Shown here in pieces: positions 1 to 8,097 of a DNA stretch of 64,000 nucleotides. The notes beneath the pieces were generated by a model. That model saw nothing but the letters and a program-made list of their open reading frames with translations, ran no database searches and was not told the DNA's origin. Within the stretch, counting starts at the first letter, position 1, and every line of letters begins with the position of its first letter. Origin of the DNA: Pseudaquabacterium pictum (GTDB lineage: Bacteria > Pseudomonadota > Gammaproteobacteria > Burkholderiales > Burkholderiaceae_C); assembly GCF_005403045.1 (NCBI RefSeq), contig NZ_BJCL01000004.1, positions 248,001 to 312,000 of the forward strand. The letters are read 5' to 3'. The translations under genes were made by a program, and so were the position numbers.

Positions 1-1
1 T

Positions 2-751
2 GCCCGCGTGCCGCTCATCTACACGCCCTTGTACGAGGGCTGCGGCCTGCCGGCCTGGGTGCATGCCATCGGCGAGACGCCGGAACGCCAGCTGCTGCCG
101 GCCATCGACTGGCTGGCCGGGCGCTACCGGCCGCGGCGGTGGTACCTGCTGGGCAACGACTACAGCTGGCCGCGCCGCACCCATGCGCTGGCGCTGCCGG
201 CCATCCGCACCAGCGGTGCCGAGGTGGTGCGCGAGCGCTACGTGCCGCTGGGCGAGCGCGACTATGACGCCATCATCGACGACGTGATCGCCAGCCGTGC
301 GCAGGTGGTGCTGCTGTCGCTGCTGACGGCCGACGCGGTGCACTTCTGCCGTGCCTTCGAACGCGCCGGGCTCGGCGGCAAGGTGCTGCGGCTGTCGACC
401 TGTGTCGAGGAGAACACCGTGCTCGGCGTGGGCGATGCCAACTCCGAGGGCATGTTCGTCGCCGCGGGCTACTTCGATGCGCTGGATTCCGATGCCAACC
501 ACGCCTTCAAGGAGCGCTACCGCGCCCGCTTCGGCGACCGCGCGCCGGCGCTGAACTCCGCCTCGCAGTCGGTCTACGAGGGCTTCGCCCACCTGCAGCG
601 GCAGGCGCAGACCCGGCGCGGCCCGCTGCTGCCGGGCGCACGCGACACCCAGCGTGGCGCCTACGACGCCGGCCGCAGCCCGATCTACCTGGGCGAGGTG
701 CGCGGCCTGGGCATCCGCCCGCTGCGCACGCTCACCGATGCGCCTGGATGA
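2..751 (+). CDS. Amide/urea-type ABC transporter substrate-binding protein (C-terminal part, 5'-truncated by the window)
   Basis: The frame is open to the window edge, so the true start lies upstream and about 249 C-terminal residues are visible. The text resembles the Peripla_BP_5 family (AmiC, FmdD, UrtA): a second-lobe opening of the type LLGNDYSWPRRT, then VVLLSLLTADAVHFCRAFERAG, and near the end SQSVYEGFAHL and IYLGEVRGLG. AmiC members are cytoplasmic amide sensors, while most others are periplasmic receptors for amides or short ureas. The N-terminus that would decide between them is missing. The stop overlaps the stop of the convergent MarR gene by 20 bases. The ligand cannot be told. 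Confidence 0.75.
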   Translation, partial: ARVPLIYTPLYEGCGLPAWVHAIGETPERQLLPAIDWLAGRYRPRRWYLLGNDYSWPRRTHALALPAIRTSGAEVVRERYVPLGERDYDAIIDDVIASRAQVVLLSLLTADAVHFCRAFERAGLGGKVLRLSTCVEENTVLGVGDANSEGMFVAAGYFDALDSDANHAFKERYRARFGDRAPALNSASQSVYEGFAHLQRQAQTRRGPLLPGARDTQRGAYDAGRSPIYLGEVRGLGIRPLRTLTDAPG

Positions 752-1178
752 AGGCGCTGAGCAGTTCGCGCAACTGCGCCTCGCGCTCGGGCCCGAAGCT
801 GTCGCGCAGGCGGTCCTGGTGGGCGCGCACATCGGCGCGCAGCGCGGCCACCTTCTGCAGCCCGAGGTCGGAGATGTGCAGGATCACGCGGCGCTGGTCC
901 TGCGGATCGACCGCGCGCTGCACCAGCGCGGCCTCGGTCATCCGGTCGACCAGTTTGCAGGTGGCCGGCAGCTGCATGCCGGCCTGCTCGGCCAGCGCCG
1001 ACATCGACCGGCCCTGCTCGTCGGCCAGCACCTCCAGCACCCGCCAGAACTCGGCCGGCAGGCCTTCGGTGCCGACCAGCCGCCGCAAGTCCAATGTGGC
1101 CTGGCGGCTGGCCTGGCTCAGCAGACTGTGCAGGGCCTGACCGGCAGGCTGGGGTTCGGATTTCCGTCGGGTCGCCAT
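732..1178 (-). CDS. MarR family transcriptional regulator
   Basis: A 148-residue winged-helix regulator. The recognition-helix region reads MSALAEQAGMQLPATCKLVDRM and is followed by the MarR wing signature DPQDQRRVILHISDLG. MarR proteins bind short palindromes as dimers and are commonly relieved by small aromatic or phenolic ligands. I placed the start at the ATG giving MATRRKSEP, because the longer frame upstream reads as noise. It lies between the convergent binding-protein gene and the divergent-tail helicase gene; no dedicated target stands out beside it. Confidence 0.85.
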   Translation of the reverse strand: MATRRKSEPQPAGQALHSLLSQASRQATLDLRRLVGTEGLPAEFWRVLEVLADEQGRSMSALAEQAGMQLPATCKLVDRMTEAALVQRAVDPQDQRRVILHISDLGLQKVAALRADVRAHQDRLRDSFGPEREAQLRELLSAFIQAHR

Positions 1179-1260
1179 GGGATGCGGAGGTCGCACCGCC
1201 CTGGTGCGAAACGGGCTGACAGGCACCAAACCAGTATAGCCACCGGCCTGTTCTTCACCG

Positions 1261-3555
1261 TCACGGGCCGCCGCGCAGCTGCCACCAGGCCGGCAGCAGA
1301 TTGACGACCTCCGGCCGCCGGTAGCGGTCATCCAGCAGCCACAGCCAGCCGCGGTCGTCGGGTGTGCGCAGCACCCGGCCGGCCGCCTGGGTGACACGCT
1401 GCATGGCCGGCACCAGATCGGCATGGGCGCCACCGGCGCCGAACAGCGCGGCCAGCCGGGCCTGGATGGCGTCCTGCGCGGGTGACACCGGCGGCAGGCC
1501 CAGCGTGGCGATGAAGGCCCCGATCAGCAGCGGCCCGGGCAGATCCACGCCTTCGGCAAACACGCCACCCAGCACGGCAAAGCCGATGCCCCGGCCCTGC
1601 GGCTGGAAGCGCGCCAGGAACTCGCTGCGCGCGCCGCTGTGCATGCGGCGCGCCTGCCGCCACTGCGGGATGTCCGGCCGCAGTCTGGCCAGTTGCGTCG
1701 CGGCCTGGTCCAGGTAGTCAAAGCTGCTGAAGAACGCCAGGTAGTTGCCCGGGTGCTGGTCGAACTGGCGGGCGACCACGGTCAGCAGCGCCTGCAGCGA
1801 GCGGGCGCGGTGCGCGTAACGGGTCGACAGGCCGTCGGCCACACGCACCGTCAGGTGCTCGGCAGGGAAGGGCGGCGGCACGTCCAGCCAGGCGGTGTCG
1901 GCCGGCAGGCCCAGCAGCTGCATGGCATGGGCCGGCGGCGCCAGCGTGGCCGAGAACAGCGTGGTGCTGTGCAGCGCCTCGAAGCGCCGGCGCAGAAAGC
2001 AGGCCGGCGCCACGTTGCGCACGCCCAGCACGGCATCGGCGGCCACCGGCGTCGGGGTCTGGACCTCGAACAGCGCATGGTCGTTCAGGGCCTCCACCAA
2101 CCACTGGAAGCGCTGCAGCGCGAAGTGGAAGTCCAGCAGCGTGCCCACGCTCAGCGGGTGCTGGTGGAAGTGCTCCGACAGGGCGCCCGCTGCCGTCTGC
2201 AGGGCCTGCACGAAGGCGTCGGGCGGGGCATCCAGCACCGCATGGGGCGGGTCGGCCGCAGCGACGACGTCGTCGCTGGCTTGCGCCAGCCGGTCCAGTG
2301 CGCCGCGCACCGTGGCCGGCGCGGTGTCGGCCGCGCCGCGGATGTCGCCCAGCCGCAGGTCGGCGCTGTACATCTGCCGCACCCGGTCGACCAGGTTGTG
2401 CGCCTCGTCCACCAGCACCGCCAGCCGCCAGTCCAGCGCCTGGTTCAGCCCCCACAGCAGGCCGTGGCTGTCGAACAGGTGGTTCACGTCGCCCACCAGC
2501 ACGTCGGCCCAGCGCACCAGCTCCTGACCCAGGTAGTAGGGGCAGATGCCGTGGCGCAGTGCGGTTTGGCGCTGGCCGGCCGCATCCAGCCAGCCCTGGT
2601 CCACGGCCTCCTGGCGGGCGGCGGGCAGGCGGTCGTAGAAGCCGCGGGCCAGCGGACAGGCGTCCCCGTGGCAGGCCTTGTCGGGGTGCACGCAGCCCTC
2701 GTCCTTGGGCACCAGGGTCAGCACCCGCAGCGCCGTGCGGGTGGTGCCGGCGCGCAGGCTGTCCAGCGCGTCCAGCGCGGCCAGGCGACCGGTGCCCTTG
2801 CAGGTGAGGTAGGCCAGCTTGTCGATGCCGTGCACCGGCATCGCCCGCAGCAGCGGGAACAGCGTGCCGATGGTCTTGCCGATGCCGGTGGGCGCCTGGG
2901 CCAGCAGGCAGCCGCCGCGCGCCGCCGTCCGGTAGACCGCTTCGGCCAGCACCCGCTGGCCGGGACGGAAGGCCGGTTGCGGAAACGCCAGCGCCTGCAG
3001 CGCCCCGTCACGCGCGCTGCGGTGGCCGGCTTCCTGCTGCGCCCAGGCCAGGAAGGCGTCGCAGCGCTGCGCCAGCAGGGCGTCCAGTTCTTCGGCACCG
3101 CAGACCTGGCGCAGTTCCACCTCGGACTGGCTGGCCACGTCGAAGTACACCAGGGCCAGCGCCAGCTCCGGCAGGCCCCGGGCGCGGCAGAACAGCGCGC
3201 CGTAGGTCTGCAGCTGCGCCCAGTGCAGCAGCCGGCGGTTGGCGGGAATCGTGTCCGGGTGGCCGCGGATGGTCTTGATCTCTTCCAGGCAGCGGCGGCG
3301 CGGGTCATGGCCGTCGGCCCGGCCACGCACCCGCAGCGGGCCGCAGGTGGTCTCCAGCGCGATCTCGGTCTCGTAGTCGGGGCCGCGGCGCAGCGCCACG
3401 GTGGATTGGCCCATCAGGCCCTCCAGCGCGGTGGCCGACGGCGTGAAGCGCCGGTCCAGATCGCCACGCTTGGCGGTGAACTCGCACAGCGCGCGGACGG
3501 AGACGGTGTAGGTCCAGGCGGCTGGCGTCTGGTCGGGCGCTGGATCCGGCGGCAT
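1261..3555 (-). CDS. ATP-dependent helicase of the XPD/DinG type with N-terminal RecB-like nuclease domain
   Basis: A 764-residue superfamily 2 helicase. Residues 1-180 carry a PD-(D/E)xK pattern: D81, E92-I-K94 and a RecB-type Q114-x3-Y118. The helicase core follows, with Walker A APTGIGKT at 221-228 and DEAH at 383-386. Between them are four cysteines (C288, C295, C300, C338) spaced like the 4Fe-4S ligands of XPD/DinG enzymes. The expected role is 5'-3' unwinding with nuclease processing of branched or damaged DNA; this is inferred from domains. DinG itself lacks the N-terminal nuclease, so the name dinG is not used. Confidence 0.88.
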   Translation of the reverse strand: MPPDPAPDQTPAAWTYTVSVRALCEFTAKRGDLDRRFTPSATALEGLMGQSTVALRRGPDYETEIALETTCGPLRVRGRADGHDPRRRCLEEIKTIRGHPDTIPANRRLLHWAQLQTYGALFCRARGLPELALALVYFDVASQSEVELRQVCGAEELDALLAQRCDAFLAWAQQEAGHRSARDGALQALAFPQPAFRPGQRVLAEAVYRTAARGGCLLAQAPTGIGKTIGTLFPLLRAMPVHGIDKLAYLTCKGTGRLAALDALDSLRAGTTRTALRVLTLVPKDEGCVHPDKACHGDACPLARGFYDRLPAARQEAVDQGWLDAAGQRQTALRHGICPYYLGQELVRWADVLVGDVNHLFDSHGLLWGLNQALDWRLAVLVDEAHNLVDRVRQMYSADLRLGDIRGAADTAPATVRGALDRLAQASDDVVAAADPPHAVLDAPPDAFVQALQTAAGALSEHFHQHPLSVGTLLDFHFALQRFQWLVEALNDHALFEVQTPTPVAADAVLGVRNVAPACFLRRRFEALHSTTLFSATLAPPAHAMQLLGLPADTAWLDVPPPFPAEHLTVRVADGLSTRYAHRARSLQALLTVVARQFDQHPGNYLAFFSSFDYLDQAATQLARLRPDIPQWRQARRMHSGARSEFLARFQPQGRGIGFAVLGGVFAEGVDLPGPLLIGAFIATLGLPPVSPAQDAIQARLAALFGAGGAHADLVPAMQRVTQAAGRVLRTPDDRGWLWLLDDRYRRPEVVNLLPAWWQLRGGP

Positions 3556-3667
3556 GGCGCGATTGTCAGGACACCGGTGAACAACGGGCGCCGGCCCTGG
3601 CGCCCGGCCAGATCGGCCCCCCCGGTTGGGGATCCAGGCCGGGCGGGGATTGCCCTAGGATGGTCTC

Positions 3668-3808
3668 GTGCGCCTCACCCACCTCTTCTGGCCCCCTGAT
3701 CGCAAGCTGTTCCGCCGGCATTCGCGCTGGCGCGGCGCGTTGCCGGCCATCGCCGCCATGCTGGTGGCGGTGCTGGCCGTGGCCGTGGGGCATGTCAGCT
3801 GGCGCTGA
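3668..3808 (+). CDS. Putative small single-pass membrane protein
   Basis: A 46-residue frame starting with GTG, preceded by AGGA seven bases upstream (3657-3660). The N-terminal half is basic (RKLFRRHSRWR) and the C-terminal half is one hydrophobic stretch (ALPAIAAMLVAVLAVAVG) ending just before the stop, a typical basic-in, tail-anchored layout. Its end overlaps the convergent LysR gene by 14 bases. I do not recognise a family. The ribosome site and clean topology argue for a real gene; the small size keeps this tentative. Confidence 0.45.
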   Translation: MRLTHLFWPPDRKLFRRHSRWRGALPAIAAMLVAVLAVAVGHVSWR

Positions 3809-4724
3809 CGGCCGCCACCTGGTCATCGCCGAACAGCTGGAACACCAGGCCGCGCAGCCACTGGTGCATCGGTGACCGGTGCACCTTGGCGTGCCAGAAC
3901 ACATTGATCGCCACATCGGGCAGATCCACCGGATGCGGCAGGTGGCGCAGCCCGAAGGGCGCTGCCAAGCGGTCGGCCAGGCGTTCGGTGACCGTAGCCA
4001 CCAGGTCGGTGTGCTGCAGGATGTGACCCACGCTGACGAAGTGCGGCACGGTCAGGCGCATGTGGCGCTGCACGCCGGCGCGGCGGATCAGCGCATCCAC
4101 CTGGCCATGCCCGGTGCCCGCCGACACGATGACCAGGTGCTCGGCCGCCTGGAAATCGGCCAGCGACAGGCGCTGGCGGTCCAGCGCATGGCCCTGCCGG
4201 AACAGGCAGACATAGCGCTGGCGGAACAGGCACCGCTGGAAGAACCCGGCCTTCAGCTGCGGCAGCGGCCCGATGGCCAGGTCGACCTTGCCGGCCTCCA
4301 TGTCCTCGCGCAGGGTGCTGGTGGTGGTGCGCACGGTCGTCAGCGTGGCGCCCGGCGCCACCTGCCGCAGATGCGCCAGCAGCGCAGGCAGGAAGATGAT
4401 CTCGCCGATGTCGGTCATGCCGATGGTGATCGACCGCTGCACGCTGGCCGGATCGAAGCGGCTGTGCTGGTTCAGGCCGCCGTGGATCAGCGCCAGCGCC
4501 TCGCCGATCGGCCCGGCCAGCTGCTCGGCGAACGGGGTGGGCTGCATGCCCTGGGGCGTGCGCACGAACAGGTCGTCACCGAACTGGCGGCGCAGCCTGG
4601 CCAGGGTGTTGCTGACCGCCGGCTGGGTGATCCCCAGGTTCTCGGCCACCCGGGACACCCGCCGCTCGACCATCAGCTGCTGGAACAGCACCAGCTGGTT
4701 GAGGTCGATGTCCGACAGCTCCAT
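3795..4724 (-). CDS. nagR: LysR family regulator, NagR/DntR/NahR-like
   Basis: A 309-residue LysR protein closely resembling DntR/NagR/NahR, the salicylate-responsive activators of naphthalene and nitrotoluene degradation. Shared landmarks are the opening DIDLNQLVLFQQL, the HTH LGITQPAVSNTLARLR, the segment MTDIGEIIFLPALL, GFFQRCLFRQRYVCLFR, VPHFVSVGHILQHTDL and INVFWHAKVHR. It has a strong ribosome site (GGAGG). It is divergent from the gentisate/salicylate genes that begin at 4880 and very probably activates them with salicylate or a hydroxylated benzoate as inducer. The symbol follows this similarity and context. Confidence 0.85.
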   Translation of the reverse strand: MELSDIDLNQLVLFQQLMVERRVSRVAENLGITQPAVSNTLARLRRQFGDDLFVRTPQGMQPTPFAEQLAGPIGEALALIHGGLNQHSRFDPASVQRSITIGMTDIGEIIFLPALLAHLRQVAPGATLTTVRTTTSTLREDMEAGKVDLAIGPLPQLKAGFFQRCLFRQRYVCLFRQGHALDRQRLSLADFQAAEHLVIVSAGTGHGQVDALIRRAGVQRHMRLTVPHFVSVGHILQHTDLVATVTERLADRLAAPFGLRHLPHPVDLPDVAINVFWHAKVHRSPMHQWLRGLVFQLFGDDQVAAVSAS

Positions 4725-4744
4725 GGGGCCTCCATCACCAGCGG

Positions 4745-4781
4745 TGATACATCACATTCACGAGATTCTATTTTCCGAATG
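4745..4781. promoter_or_regulatory. Candidate LysR operator region between nagR-like gene and gentisate operon
   Basis: The divergent spacer is the most AT-rich stretch nearby. It holds the inverted repeat GTGAT-AC-ATCAC (4745-4756), ATTCACG (4757-4763), which matches the first half of the published NahR/NagR box as I recall it, and the inverted repeat ATTC-N8-GAAT (4766-4781) that fits the LysR T-N11-A rule. The location suits an activator working on both promoters. The exact site boundaries are inferred. Confidence 0.4.
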
Positions 4782-4879
4782 GGCTGAACCGGGAATGATC
4801 CGCCGGGCCGGCGGCAGCACCGCTGCCGGCCCCGACGATGCCGACGCCTCGACCATCCGAGGCCCCCAGGAGACAGCCC

Positions 4880-5938
4880 ATGCACGCCGCCAACCCAGCG
4901 CCCGAGGCCCAGCGCCAGCGCGCCGACTACTACGGCCGCATCGGCACCCGGCACATGACGCCGCTGTGGGAGGTGCTGGGCGCCCTGGTGCCGCCGCAGC
5001 CGCGCTCCCCTGCCCAGGCCCACCTGTGGCGCTATGCCGAGCTGCGTGAGCAGGTGATGGAGGCCGGCCGGCTGATCACCGCCGAGGAGGCCGAGCGCCG
5101 GGTGCTGATCCTGGAGAACCCGGCGCTGCGCGGCCAGTCCTGCATCACCCCGTCGCTGTATGCCGGGCTGCAGCTGATCATGCCGGGCGAGGTGGCGCCG
5201 GCGCACCGCCACACCCAGACGGCCCTGCGCCTGGTGCTGGATGGCGCCGGTGCCTACACGGCCGTGGACGGCGAGCGCACCACCATGCGCCGTGGCGACT
5301 TCATCATCACGCCTGCCTGGACCTGGCACGACCACGGCAACCTGGGCAGCGAGCCGGTGGTGTGGCTGGACGGGCTGGACATCCCGATCGTGCGCTTCCT
5401 GGACGCCGGCTTTGCCGAGCGCAGCACCCAGCAGAGCCAGCAGCCGCTGCGCCCGGAAGGCGACGCGCTGGCCCGCTACGGCGCCAACATGCTGCCGCTG
5501 GATGAGCAGCCGCGGCCGGCCGATCCGGCCAAGCTGTTCATCTACCCGTTCGACCGCACCAAGGCGTCCCTGGTGGCCATCTCGCAGGGCACGCCCGACG
5601 CACACCACGGCTTCAAGCTGCGCTACGTGAACCCGGCCACCGGTGCCTCGCCGATGCCGACGATGGGTGCCTTTGCCCAGCGGCTGCCGGCCGGCTTCGA
5701 GACACAGCCGGTGCGGGCCACCGACGGCACGGTGCATGTGTGCCTGGAAGGTGGCGGCGAGGCGCGCCTCAGCGGCCCGTTGGGCGACGTCACCTGGCGC
5801 TTCCAGGAGAACGACGTCTTCGTCGTGCCATCGTGGCATGCGCTGCAGCTGCGCGCCGATCGTGATGCGCTGCTGTTCAGCTTCTCGGACCGCCCCGTGC
5901 AGCAGGCCCTGGGCCTGTGGCGCGAAGAGCGGCTCTGA
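4880..5938 (+). CDS. nagI: Gentisate 1,2-dioxygenase (bicupin)
   Basis: A 352-residue double-cupin enzyme expected to cleave gentisate to maleylpyruvate using Fe(II). The first cupin shows PAHRHTQTALRLVL and, about 50 residues later, AWTWHDHGN, which supply the metal-binding histidines of the gentisate/salicylate dioxygenase family. The second cupin is degenerate, ending PSWHALQLRAD. The ATG was chosen because AGGAG lies eight bases upstream; a longer frame upstream has none. It is first in a four-gene run with the salicylate 5-hydroxylase genes, so the product of the neighbours (gentisate) would be its substrate. A salicylate 1,2-dioxygenase activity cannot be excluded from sequence alone. 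Confidence 0.85.
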   Translation: MHAANPAPEAQRQRADYYGRIGTRHMTPLWEVLGALVPPQPRSPAQAHLWRYAELREQVMEAGRLITAEEAERRVLILENPALRGQSCITPSLYAGLQLIMPGEVAPAHRHTQTALRLVLDGAGAYTAVDGERTTMRRGDFIITPAWTWHDHGNLGSEPVVWLDGLDIPIVRFLDAGFAERSTQQSQQPLRPEGDALARYGANMLPLDEQPRPADPAKLFIYPFDRTKASLVAISQGTPDAHHGFKLRYVNPATGASPMPTMGAFAQRLPAGFETQPVRATDGTVHVCLEGGGEARLSGPLGDVTWRFQENDVFVVPSWHALQLRADRDALLFSFSDRPVQQALGLWREERL

Positions 5939-5955
5939 CCCTCCGGAGACAGGCC

Positions 5956-7215
5956 ATGGCCACGACAACCACCATCTTCCCCGACCAGCCGGTGTGGGAG
6001 GGCGACGGCACCCACCGCATTCCGTTCCGCGCCTACACCAGCGACGCCATCTACCGGCAGGAACTGGAGCGCTTCTTCTACAAGGCCCACTGGTGCTACG
6101 TCGGCCTGGAGGCCGAGGTGCCGAACCCCGGCGACTTCAAGCGCACGGTGATCGGCGAGCGCTCGGTGATCCTGGCGCGCGATGCCGACGGCCAGCTCAA
6201 CGTGGTGGAGAACGTCTGTGCCCACCGCGGCATGCGCTTCTGCCGCGAACGGCATGGCAACCGCAAGGAGTTCGTCTGCCCCTACCACCAGTGGAACTAC
6301 ACCCTGAAGGGCGACCTGCAGGGCGTGCCGTTCCGCCGCGGCGTGAAGCAGGACGGCCAGGTGCATGGCGGCATGCCGGCCGACTTCAAGACGGCCGACC
6401 ATGGCCTGACCAAGCTGAAGGTGGCCACCCGCGGCGGCGTGGTGTTCGCGTCCTTCGACCCCGATGTCGAGCCCTTCGAGGACTTCCTGGGCCCGACCAT
6501 CCTGGGCTACTTCGACCGGCTGTTCAACGGCCGCCAGCTGAAGATCCTGGGCTACAACCGCCAGCGCATCCCCGGCAACTGGAAGCTGATGCAGGAGAAC
6601 ATCAAGGACCCGTACCACCCGGGCCTGCTGCACACCTGGTTCGTCACCTTCGGGCTCTGGCGGGCCGACAACAAGAGCATGCTGCGCATGGACGACAAGC
6701 ACCGCCACGCGGCCATGATCTCCACCCGCGGCACTGGCGGCCAGGGCGGCCAGGTGACCCAGGTGTCCAGCTTCAAGGAAGGCATGCAGCTGCAGGACCC
6801 GAGTTTCCTGGACATCGTGCCCGAGCCCTGGTGGGGCGGTCCCACCGCTGTCATGACGACCATCTTCCCCAGCGTGATCCTGCAGCAGCAGGTCAACAGC
6901 GTGTCGACGCGCCACATCCAGCCCAACGGCACCGGCAGTTTCGACTTCGTCTGGACGCACTTCGGCTTCGACGACGACAGCGACGAGATGACCCACCGCC
7001 GCCTGACCCAGGCCAACCTGTTCGGCCCGGCCGGCTTCGTGTCGGCCGACGACGGCGAGGTGATCGAGTTCAGCCAGCAGGCCTTCGAGAGCAAGCCCTT
7101 CCACCGCGCCGTGGCCGAACTGGGCGGGCGCGAGGTGGGCGACACCGAGCACATGGTGACCGAGACGCTGATCCGCGGCATGTACGCCTACTGGCGCAAC
7201 GTGATGGAGGCCTGA
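5956..7215 (+). CDS. nagG: Rieske aromatic-ring hydroxylase large subunit, salicylate 5-hydroxylase type
   Basis: A 419-residue oxygenase alpha subunit. The Rieske cluster ligands are C88-x-H90 and C108-x2-H111, and the mononuclear iron site shows D218-x2-H221-x4-H226 (KDPYHPGLLH). That wording is shared by NagG and anthranilate dioxygenase AndAc rather than by naphthalene dioxygenases. With the small subunit, ferredoxin and gentisate dioxygenase beside it, the likely reaction is salicylate to gentisate. A GGAG ribosome site sits upstream and the gap to the previous gene is 17 bases. Anthranilate hydroxylation is the main alternative. Confidence 0.85.
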   Translation: MATTTTIFPDQPVWEGDGTHRIPFRAYTSDAIYRQELERFFYKAHWCYVGLEAEVPNPGDFKRTVIGERSVILARDADGQLNVVENVCAHRGMRFCRERHGNRKEFVCPYHQWNYTLKGDLQGVPFRRGVKQDGQVHGGMPADFKTADHGLTKLKVATRGGVVFASFDPDVEPFEDFLGPTILGYFDRLFNGRQLKILGYNRQRIPGNWKLMQENIKDPYHPGLLHTWFVTFGLWRADNKSMLRMDDKHRHAAMISTRGTGGQGGQVTQVSSFKEGMQLQDPSFLDIVPEPWWGGPTAVMTTIFPSVILQQQVNSVSTRHIQPNGTGSFDFVWTHFGFDDDSDEMTHRRLTQANLFGPAGFVSADDGEVIEFSQQAFESKPFHRAVAELGGREVGDTEHMVTETLIRGMYAYWRNVMEA

Positions 7216-7218
7216 GCG

Positions 7219-7698
7219 GTGGGCACCATGACCTTCGACGACTGGCTGGCGCTGAACCAGCTGTATGCCGACTACGCCAGCGCGGTCGATTCCAACCGCT
7301 GGGACCTCTGGCCCGAGTTCTTCACCGACGACTGCGTCTACCGGCTGCAGCCGCGCGAGAACCATGAGCGCGGCTTCCCGCTGGCCACGCTGGCGTTCAC
7401 CAGCAAGGGCATGCTGAAGGACCGTGCCTACGGCATCCAGGAAACCCTGTTCCACGACCCGTACTACCAGCGGCATGTCGTCGGCGCACCGGTGGTGCGT
7501 GAGGCCGCGGACGGCCGCTGGCGCTGCGAGGCCAACTATGCGGTGTTCCGCACCAAGCTGTCGGAGGTGTCCACCGTGTTCAACGTCGGCCGCTACCTCG
7601 ACACCGTGGTGCGCACGCCGGCCGGCCTGAAGTTCGCGGTCCGCGAGTGCATCTACGACTCCGAGATGATCCCCAACTCCATCATCTACCCGATCTGA
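7219..7698 (+). CDS. nagH: Aromatic-ring hydroxylase small subunit, salicylate 5-hydroxylase type
   Basis: A 159-residue beta subunit of the Rieske oxygenase (SnoaL-like cone fold), recognised by [33 protein letters not shown] and the C-terminal [18 protein letters not shown]. It is structural and contributes to the alpha3beta3 assembly. A GTG start is chosen because GGAGG ends eight bases before it; the alternative ATG at 7228 is 17 bases from that site. It lies three bases after the large subunit gene, so the two are probably translationally coupled. Confidence 0.85.
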   Translation: MGTMTFDDWLALNQLYADYASAVDSNRWDLWPEFFTDDCVYRLQPRENHERGFPLATLAFTSKGMLKDRAYGIQETLFHDPYYQRHVVGAPVVREAADGRWRCEANYAVFRTKLSEVSTVFNVGRYLDTVVRTPAGLKFAVRECIYDSEMIPNSIIYPI

Positions 7699-7705
7699 GG
7701 CCGCC

Positions 7706-8023
7706 ATGGACAACACCACCTGGGTCGACGCGCTGTCGGCCACCGAGCTGCCGGCCGACGATGTCACGGGCGTCATCGTGGCCGGGCGCGACATCGCGGT
7801 CTACACCGTCGGCGATGCGGTCTATGCCACCGACAACCTCTGCACCCACGGCCACGCCCGCCTGTGCGACGGCTTCCTGGACGGCCATGAGATCGAATGC
7901 CCGCTGCACCAGGGCAAGTTCGACGTGCGCGACGGCCGACCGGCCTGTGACCCGGTGACCGAGGCGGTGCGCAGCTACCCGGTGAAGATCGAGGGTGGCC
8001 GGGTCTTCGTGGCGCTGGACTGA
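7706..8023 (+). CDS. nagAb: Rieske [2Fe-2S] ferredoxin of aromatic oxygenase
   Basis: A 105-residue soluble ferredoxin with the cluster ligands C46-x-H48 (CTHGHARLC) and C65-x2-H68 (CPLHQG). It would carry electrons from a flavoprotein reductase to the NagG/NagH oxygenase. It is last in the operon, seven bases after nagH, with GAGG as ribosome site. No reductase gene is present in the window, so electrons must come from a reductase encoded elsewhere. Confidence 0.9.
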   Translation: MDNTTWVDALSATELPADDVTGVIVAGRDIAVYTVGDAVYATDNLCTHGHARLCDGFLDGHEIECPLHQGKFDVRDGRPACDPVTEAVRSYPVKIEGGRVFVALD

Positions 8024-8064
8024 CCACCCGTTGTTGACATAATCCATATCGTCGCGGTTGCGTG

Positions 8065-8097
8065 GATGCTGCAGCGTCCGGCAGGCGCTGCAGCATC
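8065..8097. terminator. Bidirectional hairpin between ferredoxin and patatin genes
   Basis: A perfect 12-base inverted repeat: GATGCTGCAGCG (8065-8076), a nine-base loop, and CGCTGCAGCATC (8086-8097). It sits between two convergent genes and reaches the stop codon of the patatin gene. There is no T-tract on either side, so termination efficiency is uncertain. Confidence 0.65.

Noticed and set aside
1639-3699. A 686-codon plus-strand open frame opposite the helicase gene
   Set aside because: Antisense to a gene with full Walker, DEAH and Fe-S motifs; composition typical of a shadow frame.
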